Assembly (NCBI RefSeq): GCF_025698545.1
Contig: NC_068565.1
Span: 5,022,001-5,086,000 of the forward strand
Reading direction: 5' to 3'
Source of the DNA: Gossypium raimondii
Lineage: Eukaryota > Streptophyta > Magnoliopsida > Malvales > Malvaceae
Length of the DNA: 64,000 nt
The position numbers were made by a program, and so were the translations under genes. Positions 23,001-33,540 of this stretch are shown here, piece after piece. The notes under the pieces are model-generated. The model saw only the letters and a list, made by a program, of their open reading frames with translations. It was not told the origin of the DNA and ran no database searches. Position 1 is the first letter of the stretch, and the number at the start of each line of letters is the position of its first letter.

Positions 23001-23044
23001 ATTTTACAAGATGGGCCCGCAGGATTGGAAGAAAAAGGAACTAG
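20039..23044 (+). CDS. RLP-5: intact LRR receptor-like protein, 1001 aa, tandem paralogue of RLP-3
   Basis: Single exon with the same architecture as RLP-3: signal peptide, LRRNT cap (NCCSWEGVTCD), LRRs, island region, C-terminal LRRs, GNLGLCGFPL cap, GxxxG-type membrane helix and basic tail. Substitutions relative to RLP-3 are scattered across the LRR surface. In the island, compensating indels (+2, +2, -4 residues) keep the total at 1001. From the post-island LRRs to the stop the two proteins differ by a single residue (SEVTK here, SELTK in RLP-3). No kinase is present. It is inferred to be a plasma-membrane immune receptor signalling through SOBIR1/BAK1, with a recognition specificity possibly different from RLP-3. 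Ligand unknown. Confidence 0.93.
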   Translation: MGKFIWLCQIRSLLFVLFFLSVVDCSLSLSSSSLNPTPPCLPEDTSALLQFKNTMSIDDSAFYSYCYPKTNSWNESTNCCSWEGVTCDKATGQVISLDLSCSKLVGFLSPNTTLFRLRGLKQLDLSSNNFSASSIPSGFNQLVSLTHLDLSDSLLSGSVPSDISLPSKLISLDLSGNDHLKLDSQGFDMLTRNLSKLENLSLNLLNMSDVVPTAFTNLPSSLKRLSLEICDLQGDIPSEIFLLGYLEYVDLRGNSLTGYLPKSNWSSPLKFLDLSRNYFRGSIPSSLGNLTKITYLGFSYNKLEGKIPDVFGNLSKLTTLDFFDCYFSGQLPPSMFNLTQLTYLDLSANRLEGPLPTHVTGFQNLKDFSLIDNLLTGGVPSWLFTLPSLEYLGLSNNSLTGPINQIQKPNSIQWVDLADNDIHGEIPSSFFGLSKLTHLDLSSNNLSGVIRSDMLSKLESLETLDLSTNNFSGVINLDVPSKLKNLTEVNLSNNKLRQFPSFLRSAKSLRSLDLSKNNIQGSIFNWESEGWEQLIDLNLYNNSLTSLEQLPGKNILTLDLRSNQLQGPLPAPPPSLQKFLISDNKLTGEIPPSICNLTSLDILDLSKNYFGGIIPSCLGNFSRGISIINLQKNNLSGKIPDFCVELSSLTTLALNDNILEGLLPRSFVNCTVLRFLNLANNTLYDLFPRWLSVLPVLQVLILRSNRFYGRLDHPMATSSFISLQILDLSKNEFTGPFPKIFFQSFRRSKLVAASQLQPQQVSNCGRDAGNVSCLRSPRGPENYKNYVKLTMKRLELELDLDKSLTNFTLIDFSNNRFSGRIPEALGELHALLVLNLSHNRLNDTLPPSLANMAALESLDLSSNKLGGRIPSEVTKLTFLEVLNLSQNNFFGPIPVGHQFNTFDIDSYAGNLGLCGFPLSKKCGSEEERKPPTPKLVEDEDSAIPFIWELVMMGYGCGVVLGLSTGYIVFTTGRPWWLVRMVERDWQRNFTRWARRIGRKRN

Positions 23045-23754
23045 CACTTCATCCAAATTGCATAGGTGAGATTCAAATATGTTTTGCTTAAACTTGGACC
23101 AAAATTTGTATTTACTTTTTAATTGATGATGCATATATAGTAATTTAGACTTAATTTTTCCATTCTATTTGCCATAGTTGGACCTGAGGTGAATTAGAGG
23201 GAAAATGCAGAACTGCTTCTGTAAGATTTGGGTCGAAGCCTCTGTTCTTACTTTTTGGGTTCATTTTCAAGGCAGTGGTTTAAAGATATGATTAAGGTGT
23301 TGTTAGAGGATAGCTTGCTCTTTCTTGGCTTGTTGTTCAACTTTGGCTCTTGAGTTGGCCTTTGATGACAAATTGGAAGACATACAGATCCACCTGCACC
23401 TTCCCCTGTTTAAAGGAATTTGGCTTCGACCCTCAAGTTGGCGTTCACACACGTTTATTTTGAAATTTAAGACCCCTTGTCTTTTAGTTTCATGTGATTA
23501 GCCAAAATGCAACATTTAAATATTATCAAATATAGGGAAATTAAAATGTAATTATATTATAATGAGAAAAATTAAAAGAAGTAATATTTTATATAATGCT
23601 AGTGGTATTGTATTTTTTCTTAATTATGAAGCACGCACCAAAGACTAAGTTCCTGCTAAAAACAGAAAAGAAAAAGATTAATAATAATTAATGACCGCTT
23701 TACTAGTTAGTCCTATTGTATTTTAAAAATTATGACCGCTCATTACGTGGATAG
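23045..23754 (+). other. RLP-5 3'UTR and duplicated downstream DNA
   Basis: Matches 14331-15044 downstream of RLP-3, including the 3'UTR intron (GTGAGATTC donor near 23066, GCCATAG acceptor near 23177). The match stops at 23754, where a TGTAATACCC LTR-type start begins. Confidence 0.6.
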
Positions 23755-23925
23755 TGTAATACCCAAATTTACCCGGCCTAATTTAAGAAAATAAATAAAA
23801 CTAAATAGAAAAGTCTAATAATATAGTCAATTACCTAGCCCAATACAACTATTAACCCAAAGCCCAGTTATATGAGCCCAAATTACTAAACTGAAAATAG
23901 AACAAAAAAAAAACCCTAGGGCAAC
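23755..23925. mobile_element. LTR 5'-end fragment (Tat-like)
   Basis: It begins TGTAATACCCAAATTTACCC and continues with repeated AGCCCA-type phrases and AACCCTAG, the pattern seen at the start of the LTRs at 24986, 53064 and 63387. It then changes abruptly to an unrelated repeat. The matching right end was not found. Confidence 0.5.
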
Positions 23926-24120
23926 GTTTAATTCGCCGTAATGGAATAGAGGTGTAATGGAATAAAGCTGTAATAGAATAAAGGCGTAATAGTAATTCAA
24001 TTGTTTGGTTTAATGGAATGGAATAGAACTGTAATAGTATTCTTGTGTTTGGTTGAATGGAATGATGTTGTAATAGTATAAGGAAAAAAATTAAAATGAC
24101 TAGAATACCCTTAGCAGAAT
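23926..24120. repeat. Short interspersed repeat rich in GTAATGGAAT/GTAATAG motifs
   Basis: Degenerate repeats of TAATGGAAT, GTAATAGAAT and TTGTTTGGTT-type phrases. No ORF. Origin unknown; it may be a MITE-like terminus. Confidence 0.45.
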
Positions 24121-24224
24121 TTTTTTTTAGGTAGATAATTATTATTATTGTTATTAAATTTTAATAAGATTATTAATATAAATAATAAATAATTTAATCA
24201 TATTTTAATATAATTATTATTAAA

Positions 24225-24660
24225 TATAATTTAATAAAATATATAATTTAATAAAATCTTAATATTAAATATTCTTATATGAATTTACTAAAATCATAAT
24301 ATATAATACTATAAAATATAATTTAAAATAATTATTATTAAATATAATTTAATAAAATATATAATTTAATAAAAATCTTAATATTAAATATTCTTATATG
24401 AATTTACTAAAATCATAATCTATAATACTATAAAATATAATTTAAAATAATTATTATTAAATATAATTTAATAAAATATATAATTTAATAAAATTCTTAC
24501 TATAATTATTCTTATATGAATTTACTAAAATCATAATCTATAATACTATAAAATATAATTTAAAATAATAATTATTAAATATAATTTAATAAAATTCTTA
24601 ATATAATTATTCTTATATGAATTTAGTAAAATCATAATATATAATAATATAAAAATAATA
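24225..24660. repeat. AT-rich minisatellite, ~119-bp unit, four copies
   Basis: The phrase GAATTTACTAAAATCATAAT starts at 24281, 24400 and 24518, and a variant at 24619, giving spacings of 119, 118 and 101 bp. Each unit is almost pure A/T. The surrounding DNA to 24840 is AT-rich with no gene. Confidence 0.8.
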
Positions 24661-24850
24661 TATAATCTACTTTATTATTTTTAAATTGCAATACATATTT
24701 AATGTGATAAAATATCATTGGTGAAACAAATAATTTAATTATTTTACAATAAAATTATTAGCAGTAATTTAATTATTCTACAATAATTTAATATTCATAT
24801 ATTAACAAAAGGTTACATGAAATTCATGAAATTCTATGTCATAACCCATA

Positions 24851-24985
24851 TGTTAAGAGATTTAGAAAAGATTGAATTCAAAAGGATCCAATTAAGAAAA
24901 AAAAATCTCAGCTTGCAAGTTCCACGTTAGGAATTTAAAGAATTTTAAAAGACTTATAGTGGACTTTAAATGATATAAACCTCCT
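24851..24985 (+). promoter_or_regulatory. Displaced promoter of RLP-6, cut off by the retrotransposon
   Basis: Matches RLP-4 upstream DNA 17120-17254 nearly base for base and ends in TATAAAC (24974-24980) plus the target-site copy CTCCT (24981-24985). The rest of the promoter and 5'UTR is found only after the element at 35846. The TATA box is therefore 10.9 kb from its original transcription start. Confidence 0.85.
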
Positions 24986-27313
24986 TGTAATACCAATTAT
25001 TTGCCCGGGCCCACATAATAAATTAAAACAGAAAAAATAAACAGTCCAACACTAGTAGGCCCAATAGCCAATTTTCAAACCCTAGCCAAGCAAAATTAAT
25101 TTGCTGAAATCCTAAACCGGCCTCCCCTACACGCGCGCCGCTTCCACGCACAACAGCACCCACGTTCTCCTCCACATTGACTGGCCGCATACCTGCAATA
25201 CAACAAACAAGGAGCAAATAGCGAAAGAAAGGGATTCATAGCAAAATGGAAGGAAAGAAATATTTTTATATATCTATTTTCCTTTTCGCTTTGGCTATAA
25301 AAAGCCAATTAAAATCTGTATACCAGGGGAAAAAAAAGAAATAGAGGAGAATACTGAAAATTGAAAGAAAAACAGTGAAATAGAGGAGAATACTGAAAGT
25401 CGAAAGAGGTGAATCGCATCTTTGATTATTCATTATTTATTTTTGTTGTTTTTTTACTGCTTTTATATTGAACCAAGGGGAAAAATACTACCTTCGTGGT
25501 TACGCCGTGGGGATCCAAGTCTGCCACGCCTGAGTCGGGGTCGGAATCGGTGCCGGAATTTTGACCGACCGAATCGCTTCAAACGGCGGTGCAAGGATGG
25601 GTTAAAAGAACCCTAGCAGAGCCACATTTTGTTTTTTTAAAAAGGAACCAAATGATTTTGTTTTTTCTTTTTTTTTTTCAGTTTTGTTTCATTTATGCAG
25701 CACACAAAGATGGCACCGCTTGGTTTGGGGGTCTGCGCATATCAACCTTAAATGGTAGAATTGCGCAATAAGTCCTCCCCCTTTGCGCCATGTTTTATTA
25801 AGTCAGTTATTTCTTTTTAATTTGGCCCAAATGTTTTTACCTTGTTTCAAATCGGTCCCCATTGCGGCGCAGCGTTTTAGGGAGGCGGATTATTTCCATT
25901 AGGGCCCCCTCATATAATGCGTGCGTTGCAAATTGGTCCCTGTTCTATTTTAATTTCGTTTTCTGGTTATTTTGTTCTTTTTTTTGCAATTCGTTTTTTT
26001 TTAATTTTTATTTTTAAATTTATTACTATATTATTTATTATCATTTATTACTATTTCTATATTCATACATGCATTTTTTATATAGTATATATATATATAC
26101 ATATTTCTTTATTTAATATTTTTTAAGCTTTTATAAATACATGCATTCATACGTGTTAAAATTTTCTTTTTATATATAGTTTTTTTTTTTGTTTTAGCTT
26201 TCATATACTTTATATTATATATGTATCCATAAGCATTTTTATTTTGTAAATATATGCATATCCACATACTTTTATATTATTTTACTCCCATAAATTTTTT
26301 TTTACATTCATATATACGTGCATACATACATATTTAAATTCTCATACACACATATTTTTTTATATTTTATAAATTTTGATTCCATAGTTTTTATAAACAA
26401 GTATATATATATACATGTACATACACTTTTATTTTATAGTACATACGAATTTTCCTTATTCTGGCGCATATGCATTTTTTAGAAATTATTATAAATTTTG
26501 CCTTTTATATGTACACTTATATATGTGTTTTAACATATGTGTACACATATTTGCAAGTTTACTTGTATATTGTACTTGTATATATATATTTGTAAATATT
26601 TAGTCATATATGTTTTAAATCAAAGCATTTGTATCATATTCTACATTACCTTTTTAACATACCCTTTTTGAAAATATGTTTTGGTTTTAACCATACATCA
26701 AAGTTATTTTCTTGCTTCAAAGGTTTTTTTTGAATAAAAGCAATATTCGAAGTTTGGGATTTTCGAGGGAAATTGAGCCCTAACATATTGAGTTCGGATT
26801 TTCTTTGTTAATCTTAAATAACCGAGGATATTCTTTATTCAAAACACATGAGTATAAAAATCATTTCTGGGAACTTAACTTGTTGTGTCCTAACGTATTG
26901 GGTGTGGCATGTTACTTTCTCAAAATGAAGATTTTCGCATAAAATAAAAGTGATATTCAAAGTTCGGGAATTATGAGGAATTGTACCCTAATGTATTGGG
27001 ACTCGATTTATTTACATGACTTGAACAATTGATTATCCTTTTGCAAATTTTATCATCTGAGCTGATTTTAAAATATTTTTAACCTTCGACACTAAGACAT
27101 TAAATGATCAATTTGGTACCGATTGTGGGCGTTACGAGGGTGCTAACCCTTCCTCGTGCGTAACTGACTCACGAACTCGTTTTCTCAAAATTCGTAGACC
27201 AACATATTTTTTAAGGTGAGCCGATCACACCTTAATAAAGGATCGGTGGTGACTCCAGTTTTATTTTTAAAGTCGACAACTGAAATTTTTGCTTTCAAAA
27301 AACGGTTTCGACA
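24986..27313 (+). repeat. 5' LTR of the 24986 element
   Basis: 2328 bp. A TATA box (TATAAAAA) lies at 25296-25303. Internally there are spaced copies of a CCTAAC(G/A)TATTG motif near 26778, 26888 and 26987. It carries an extra ~19-bp repeat (GAGAATACTGAAA region near 25385) not present in the 3' LTR. Confidence 0.9.
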
Positions 27314-27315
27314 GC

Positions 27316-27333
27316 TTGGCGACTCCACTGGGG
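27316..27333 (+). other. Primer-binding site (tRNA-Arg type)
   Basis: TTGGCGACTCCACTGGGG starts two bases after the LTR end. It complements the acceptor end of plant tRNA-Arg with its CCA tail. Confidence 0.7.
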
Positions 27334-28514
27334 ACTTTAGAGAGTCGAGCCATAAACTGATTATGTTTGTCTTTGTGTCGGAAATCAAAAGTTTTTTTAA
27401 AAAAATTCATGAGTTCCCTTCATACTCATTGATTTTTTTTCTTTCCCATCATGGTGTTAGCAACTTTGTATTTGCATTTACATTTTGCATTACATGGTCA
27501 GTTTTACCCTTTAAGTGGGAGCGAGAAACTAGTCCTTCGTGAGGTCTTCACCTCCGTGTAGGGTAGTGGACCGCTTCCGGGATACATCCGTACCTATGTC
27601 TTCGTGAGATTTTCATCTCCGTGCAGCCATAGGGAAATGTATCCCCCTGAACTGAAGTCGATCCACATGAGCCTATAATGGGTGAGGATTGAGGAATCTG
27701 CTGGTTCGGGTACCCTTACTCTAGAAACTAAGCCTCATATAGTGAGTTTTAGGAACTTGCCCTAGGTAGAGCTATACCAAACCCTAGTGGATTCCTAAAT
27801 AAATGCTCTTGCTATTTCATGTTTGTATTGGATTATATCTTTTTGGTGTGATACTGACTTGGGTTTATTTTGTTTTGATTGCATGACATCATGATTGCAT
27901 TGCATTTTCATCATAAAAAGAGGTGTTGATTCACGTTCGATTGTTAAATAGAGAGCTTGTCATAAGGAAATGGGTTTCTTGATAAAGTGGAAAATAATAC
28001 GGTTGCCCGAATATGTTCCGAGAAAACACAACAAGAGAAAGATAATAGTTTAATGGAGGACTACACAACCATTGCTCCGTTGCCCGAAGACTCAAGCTGA
28101 CGAAAATTATTCGAGAGCCGCTGAACTTTTTTTTAAAGGGAAGCCAACGAGTATCACGACGGTAAAAGAGCAACGAGTCACGGCCCGGATCAAGTAAAAA
28201 GCAGATAGAAGAGACATCCCTTTTGAAGAGTTCGTGAGATTTATCTTAATGCTTGAATGAAGAAGAGGATCGAATGACTCCGCCTATAAGGGCAAAATCG
28301 TATATATATCTGCTTTATGTAAAGAGATTTGTTTTCTAGTAAAGTTGTTCTAATAGAATTGAACCAAGAATCAACGTCTCTTTTCGCATTCACTTCATGC
28401 ATTTGCATTACACAACATTACATGCATTAAGGGCCATTAAAAGACCCTAATTGAGTAAATTTATTTCAGCTAAAAAACCAACATTCCTGCGGTACCCGAA
28501 CAGAAACTAAAGGA

Positions 28515-29531
28515 ATGGACCAAAGGTTGGAGAGATTAGAGCTGATGCAAATACAGATGCTAGAGTAATTGGCCAAATTTCAACAAGATATGAAGGATTA
28601 GATGCTAGAAATCCAAAGAAATTTGATGAGCCAATTAACCCAGTTATTGGATATGAGGTTAGGAAAAGGAAAAAACCCAATGGTCCACTTTGGGAATGAT
28701 AATGAAGGCCTTGCATATCTTCCAGGCTTTACCCCAACAAACATCCAAGTACAACCAAACACATATCCACAAAGGGTAACTGTTAACATTCGACCACAGT
28801 ACCAGACCAATACCTCGACACCGGTGAATTTCACTACAGGCTCAGGTTCCAATCTTAGGGGCAATCTAACTAATCCTGTTGTCATCGATGATCTAGCAGA
28901 AACAAAACAGGCGAAACTAGAGTTTTCAAAACAATTTGAAGATTGTTGCAAACGGAATGGGCAAGAGTGGAACTCCCAAGACAATACTTCAAAAGTCTCG
29001 AGGAAGAGGAAAAATGAGGTGAATAATGTGGGTAGGTATAACGAGAGTTATTCAAAGCCGATTACCGCAAACCAGCCAAAGACGGTTACTATTGGCCATC
29101 AGATCCCTCCAAGACAAGAATCTGGCACAAAGCAAAACATTAAGAAGTCTCAATTTACACCAATCCCAATGTCGTACCAGGAGCTGTATCAAAGTTTATT
29201 TGACGCACATGTTGTCTCCCCTTTCTACTTGAAGCCTTTACAACCTTCGTACCCCAAATGGTACGACACAAATGCGCAATGTGACTATCATGCGGGAATT
29301 ACGGGGCATTCTATAGAAAATTGCACTGCCTTTAGAAAGCTGGTCGAAAGGTTTATCAATATGGGCATTGTCAAATTTGAGGATTCTTTCAGTACAGAAA
29401 ACCCGCTACTCAATCATACGGATAATGAAGGGACTGCGATAAATGAAGAAATGTTGGGAAACGTTCACATCAGTGCCGAACACAAAGAAACAACTAGAGA
29501 AGAGATCTTGTTAGATGTTCGCCCTTTATAA
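28515..29531 (+). pseudogene. Gag remnant of the LTR retrotransposon
   Basis: The frame starts at ATG 28515 and is broken by TAA (28566-28568) and TAG (28599-28601), then stays open for 309 codons. It shows the Gag-Pro N-terminal region of cotton-type Gypsy elements (LAYLPGFTP..., NPVVIDDLAE) and a C-terminal zinc-knuckle-like CDYHAGITGHSIENC followed by FRKLVERFINMGIVKFED. The capsid-sized middle appears deleted, since the text jumps from LEFSKQFEDCCK to a basic linker. No protease follows in an open frame. Confidence 0.75.
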
Positions 29532-30049
29532 ACCTGGGAATGTTCTAAATAGTTGGACTGCAGAGGAAACCCTGTAGTATTTAGAGTCTGTTAGAGTAAT
29601 GTTCAGAACACACTTGTTGCTTTCAGCCTAGAAGCAATAAGAATTTCTTTGTGAGATAGGCTCACGTCTAAACATTATTATTTTAATGAAATACATTATT
29701 GCAATCATCTTTGAGCAAATGTTCTTTCATTCTTTACGTTTTTTTCCATTCTTTCAAATTTTTTCTGCCAAATTATTCATTCATTTATTCATATTACTCA
29801 TACATTCTTTTGTATATTCTTCGGTACCCACTATGGGTCCCCAAATATCAATGACATGAGTGATGCTGCAGCAGACCCAGAATCTCATTTTGAGTGAGAC
29901 ATGTGTTTAGAGGGATCTCACAACTTTGAAGATGACATGGATTGTAGCTTATTTCTGGACTTATTAAGGATGGTAGAGCAGGAAGGAAATTTTACCTCAT
30001 GAGGAGACAATAGAAACTGTGACCTTGAGGGAACATGCATGATCGAAAA

Positions 30050-30720
30050 AATAAAGCAAGGCGTTGCTGAGTTATTTCAAGCATTCAAAGATGCCTTCGT
30101 ATGGTCATACCAGGATGTACCCAGTTTAAGCGCTGTCATTGCAATTTGAACAACAGCCCGATATCAGAAATTTGCAGTATGTTCAAGGTGAATATCATGA
30201 ATGGTGCAGTGAAAACTCTACCGGGGCAATGCCACTCTTTTTAGTTTATCACGTTGTTTCATTAAAGTTGAAATTCCTTCTCTTCGAGTTTTGACTGAGC
30301 TGAAGTAGGATAAAGATCCAATCCCGACACGATTAGTTGAACTTAATTGAAGAAAAAGGCTAGAAACTATTCATCAAGGTCAGATGTACCAAGAAATGAA
30401 TGATGCGAGCCTATAGCAAAAGGTTTGTCCCAGAGAATTCCACGATGGCAACCTAATGCTGAAGAAGATCCTCACTCTACAAAAAAAATATAACGGATGC
30501 CAAATTGGGAAAAACATTATGTTATAGAGAAGGTCTTTTCCAAAGGATCTTTGATTTTGAGCGAGTTGGATGATAAACCTGCAAAGTCCTGTAAACTCAG
30601 GTTCAGTCAGGAAATACTCCGCTTAAAGAATGAGATGACCAAGGTGAAAACCCACAAAGGGTGCTTTGAGTCCAAAAAAATAAAAAGAGAAAAAGAGAAA
30701 AAGAGAAAAATGGAGAGGCT
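30050..30720 (+). pseudogene. Pol remnants (before RT, and late integrase)
   Basis: At about 30061-30130 the translation reads VAELFQAFKDAFVWSYQDVP, the segment just ahead of the reverse transcriptase in these elements. It jumps directly to late-integrase text near 30210-30420 (STGAMPLFLVYHVV, then LNLIEEK) with several stops. A C-terminal piece (30497-30660, WEKHYVIEKVFSKGSLIL) follows. RT, RNase H and the integrase core are deleted. Confidence 0.6.
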
Positions 30721-31934
30721 AAGGTGAAAACCCATAAAGGGCACCTTGAGACCAAAGGGGATTTGAGTTGAAAACCCGAAAAGGGCGGCTCAAATATTGA
30801 TCAGAATGAGGCATGAGGTAATCAGAGCAGCTCAAATACTGATCACAATGGGGCATGCAGTGGTCTTGCTATACTTGAATCAACAGGAAATGGTAGGCGA
30901 CATCTTGGGGCATCGACAAAGTACTTCTAAACACATGTTAAACTCAGAATGGTCTTCAGAAAGTTTGTACAAAGAAGTTCAAGCTGCGATATCTGGGGCA
31001 CCTAATCCTTATACCATTTTCTGTTATTCTTGGAACACTTCATTCATTTCCAAGATGCGCATTCCTAAATCAATTTCTTTGTTATCCATCTTTATTATCT
31101 TTGATAATCTATTCATTTCAGAGCCATGCTCTAAATCAATTCAAATCCTACCCATTGTTATAATCTCTTGCAAGCATGTTGCATTAGAATAATGATGAAT
31201 AGACTAATAAAACTTTCACAACAGAAGTTTTGTATATTACTCTAGAAGTTTCTAAATAATACAGGAACTTGAAACAGGACTATTGTTTAGAACGCACCAG
31301 GTTGGAAATCTGATAAGGAAAAGTCTAAATTCAGACTATCCCTTTGAGTTTTACTGTCTAAAACATCGATTGAACAATACGGCAAGATGTCGTGTTGGTG
31401 ACAAAGCTTAAATGAACAAGCAAGCAATGATCACCGAATAATAAGAATAAGTTGTTCTTGGAGAAAACAATTCTTCATTTTCGCATGAGCATTTGGTAGG
31501 ACACCCTGGGAATGGTGTAAGAGACCAAAGAGTTTTACATCCTGTATCCTTGAATTGTGATAGTAGAGGATTAAGAAAGGCCAAATCTTTTTCTCATGGG
31601 TTACAACGGGAGAAAGATGGTACAAATTTTACATCCCAGTGGATCGAACTTGAAGGTTTACAGTGGGGGCAACCTGATTAAATGTTTCCTCAGAAAAGCC
31701 AGCTAAGCAAGAAGGCGTTGTAGCACGTCAGTGATAAAGCCTTAATAAACTTTGAGCAATGATAGCCTAAGAAGGATCATTCTTGAAAAAATATAAAATA
31801 AAATTATGTATTCATGCAAACACCATTCACATCTGTTTAGTTAGGAGCATTTGATTCATTTTTGATCATGTCATCCTAATCATTAGGCATAATTAGGTTC
31901 ACTATACAGGTCATGTTCCCCAGAGAACAGATCA

Positions 31935-33240
31935 GTGATGCTAACAGATATTGCCTTCCTGCATCGAAAGAGTGAAGCAGATCGAAGACACCAACCTCGC
32001 CTCCCTCAGAGACAGTGGAGCAGGTTGAAGATAGCAGATCTTGCCTTCATGCATAGACAGCGAAGCAGATCAAAGATGACAGATTTTACCTCCCTGTGGT
32101 TACAGTGGAGTACATTGAAGCCAGTAATTCTACTTCCCTGGGCAGCAGTGGAATAGATTGAAGATTTCAGATCTTGCCTTCTTGCATCGACAATGAAGCA
32201 GATCGAAGATGGCGGATTTTACCTCCCTGAGGTTACAGTGGAGTACATTGAAGCCAGTAATTCTATCTCCCTGGGCAACAGTGAAATAGATTGAAGATTA
32301 CAGATCTTGCCTCCCTAAGCAGTAGTGGAGCAGATCAAAGATGGCAGATTTTACCTCCCTGAGGTTACAGTGGAGTACATTGAAGCCAGTAATTCTATCT
32401 CCTTGGGCGACAATGGAATAGATTGGAGATTTCAGATCTTGCCTCCCTAAGCAGTAGTGGAGCAGATCGAAGATGGCAGATTTTACCTCTCTGAAGTTGT
32501 AGTGGAGTATATTAGTAATTCTACTTCCCCTGTTGGCGTGAAGTAGATCAAAGATAGCAGATCTTGTCTTCCCATACTGGTGGCGAAGTAGATCGAAGAA
32601 AGTAGATCAAAGATGGTGGATTTTACCTCCCTGAGGTTGCAGTGGAGTACATTGAAGCCAGTAATTCTATCTCCCTGGGCAACAGTGGAATAGATTGAAG
32701 ATTTCAGATCTTGTCTCCCCAAGCAGTAGTGGAGCAGATCAAAGATGACAGATTTTACCTCCCTGTGGTTACAACGGAGTACATTGAAGCCAGTAATTCT
32801 ACTTCCCTGGGCAGCAGTGGAATAGATTGAATATTTCAGATCTTATCTCCCTAAGCAGTAGTGGAGCAGATCAAAGATGGTGAATTTTACCTCCCTGTGG
32901 TTACAGTACATTGAAGCCAGTAATTCTACTTCCCTGGGCAGCAGTGAAATAGATTAAAGATTTCAGATCTTGTCTCCCTAAGCAGTAGTGGAGCAGATCA
33001 AAGATGGTGAATTTTACCTCATTGTGGTTATAGTGGAGTATATTGAAGCCAGTAATTCTATCTCCCTAGGCAGCAGTGGAATAGATTGAAGATTTCAGAT
33101 CTTATCTCTCTAAGCAGTAGTGGAGTAGATCAAAGATAATGGATTTTACCTCCCTGTGGTTACAGTGGAGTACATTGAAGCCAGTTACCCTATCTCCCCG
33201 AAGTTGCAGTAGAGCAGATCGCATCAGATTTATCTTTAAG
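31935..33240 (+). repeat. 3' internal tandem repeat, 132-bp higher-order unit made of three ~44-bp monomers
   Basis: The phrase TTTTACCTCCCTG or a variant recurs near 32083, 32217, 32349, 32480, 32620, 32752, 32884, 33011 and 33144, with spacing of 127-140 and mostly about 132. Within each unit, three monomers of 45, 43 and 44 bp share the frame GAAG...CTCCCT...AGTGGA. The array sits just before the polypurine tract, in the 3' untranslated interior. Confidence 0.85.
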
Positions 33241-33540
33241 TTGTGGCAGAACAAGTTAAAGCTATAAGTCTCATCTCCATGAGTTTACAGTGGAGCAGAT
33301 TAAAGATAGCAAATTTTGTTCTTTTGAGGAGCTACAACGTAGAAATCCTATCTCCCCGACATTGCAGTGGAGTAGATAGAAACACCAATTCCTATACCTC
33401 TCAGGATGCAGTAGGAAGGAATGAAGCTATTGGAAGTAGAGAAGCAATGAAGAAATCGAGGCTTAGTAAAACCGGGCATAATTGGGTATTTTAGTCTTTG
33501 CTCTGTTCCCGTCACACGACAACGAGTAAAGAGGGGCAAC

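Noticed and set aside
26415..26603. Hydrophobic small open frames inside the LTRs (25917-26126, 26415-26603 and their 3' LTR twins)
   Set aside because: Low-complexity TA-rich LTR sequence rich in Ile, Tyr and Phe codons; not kept in related LTRs.
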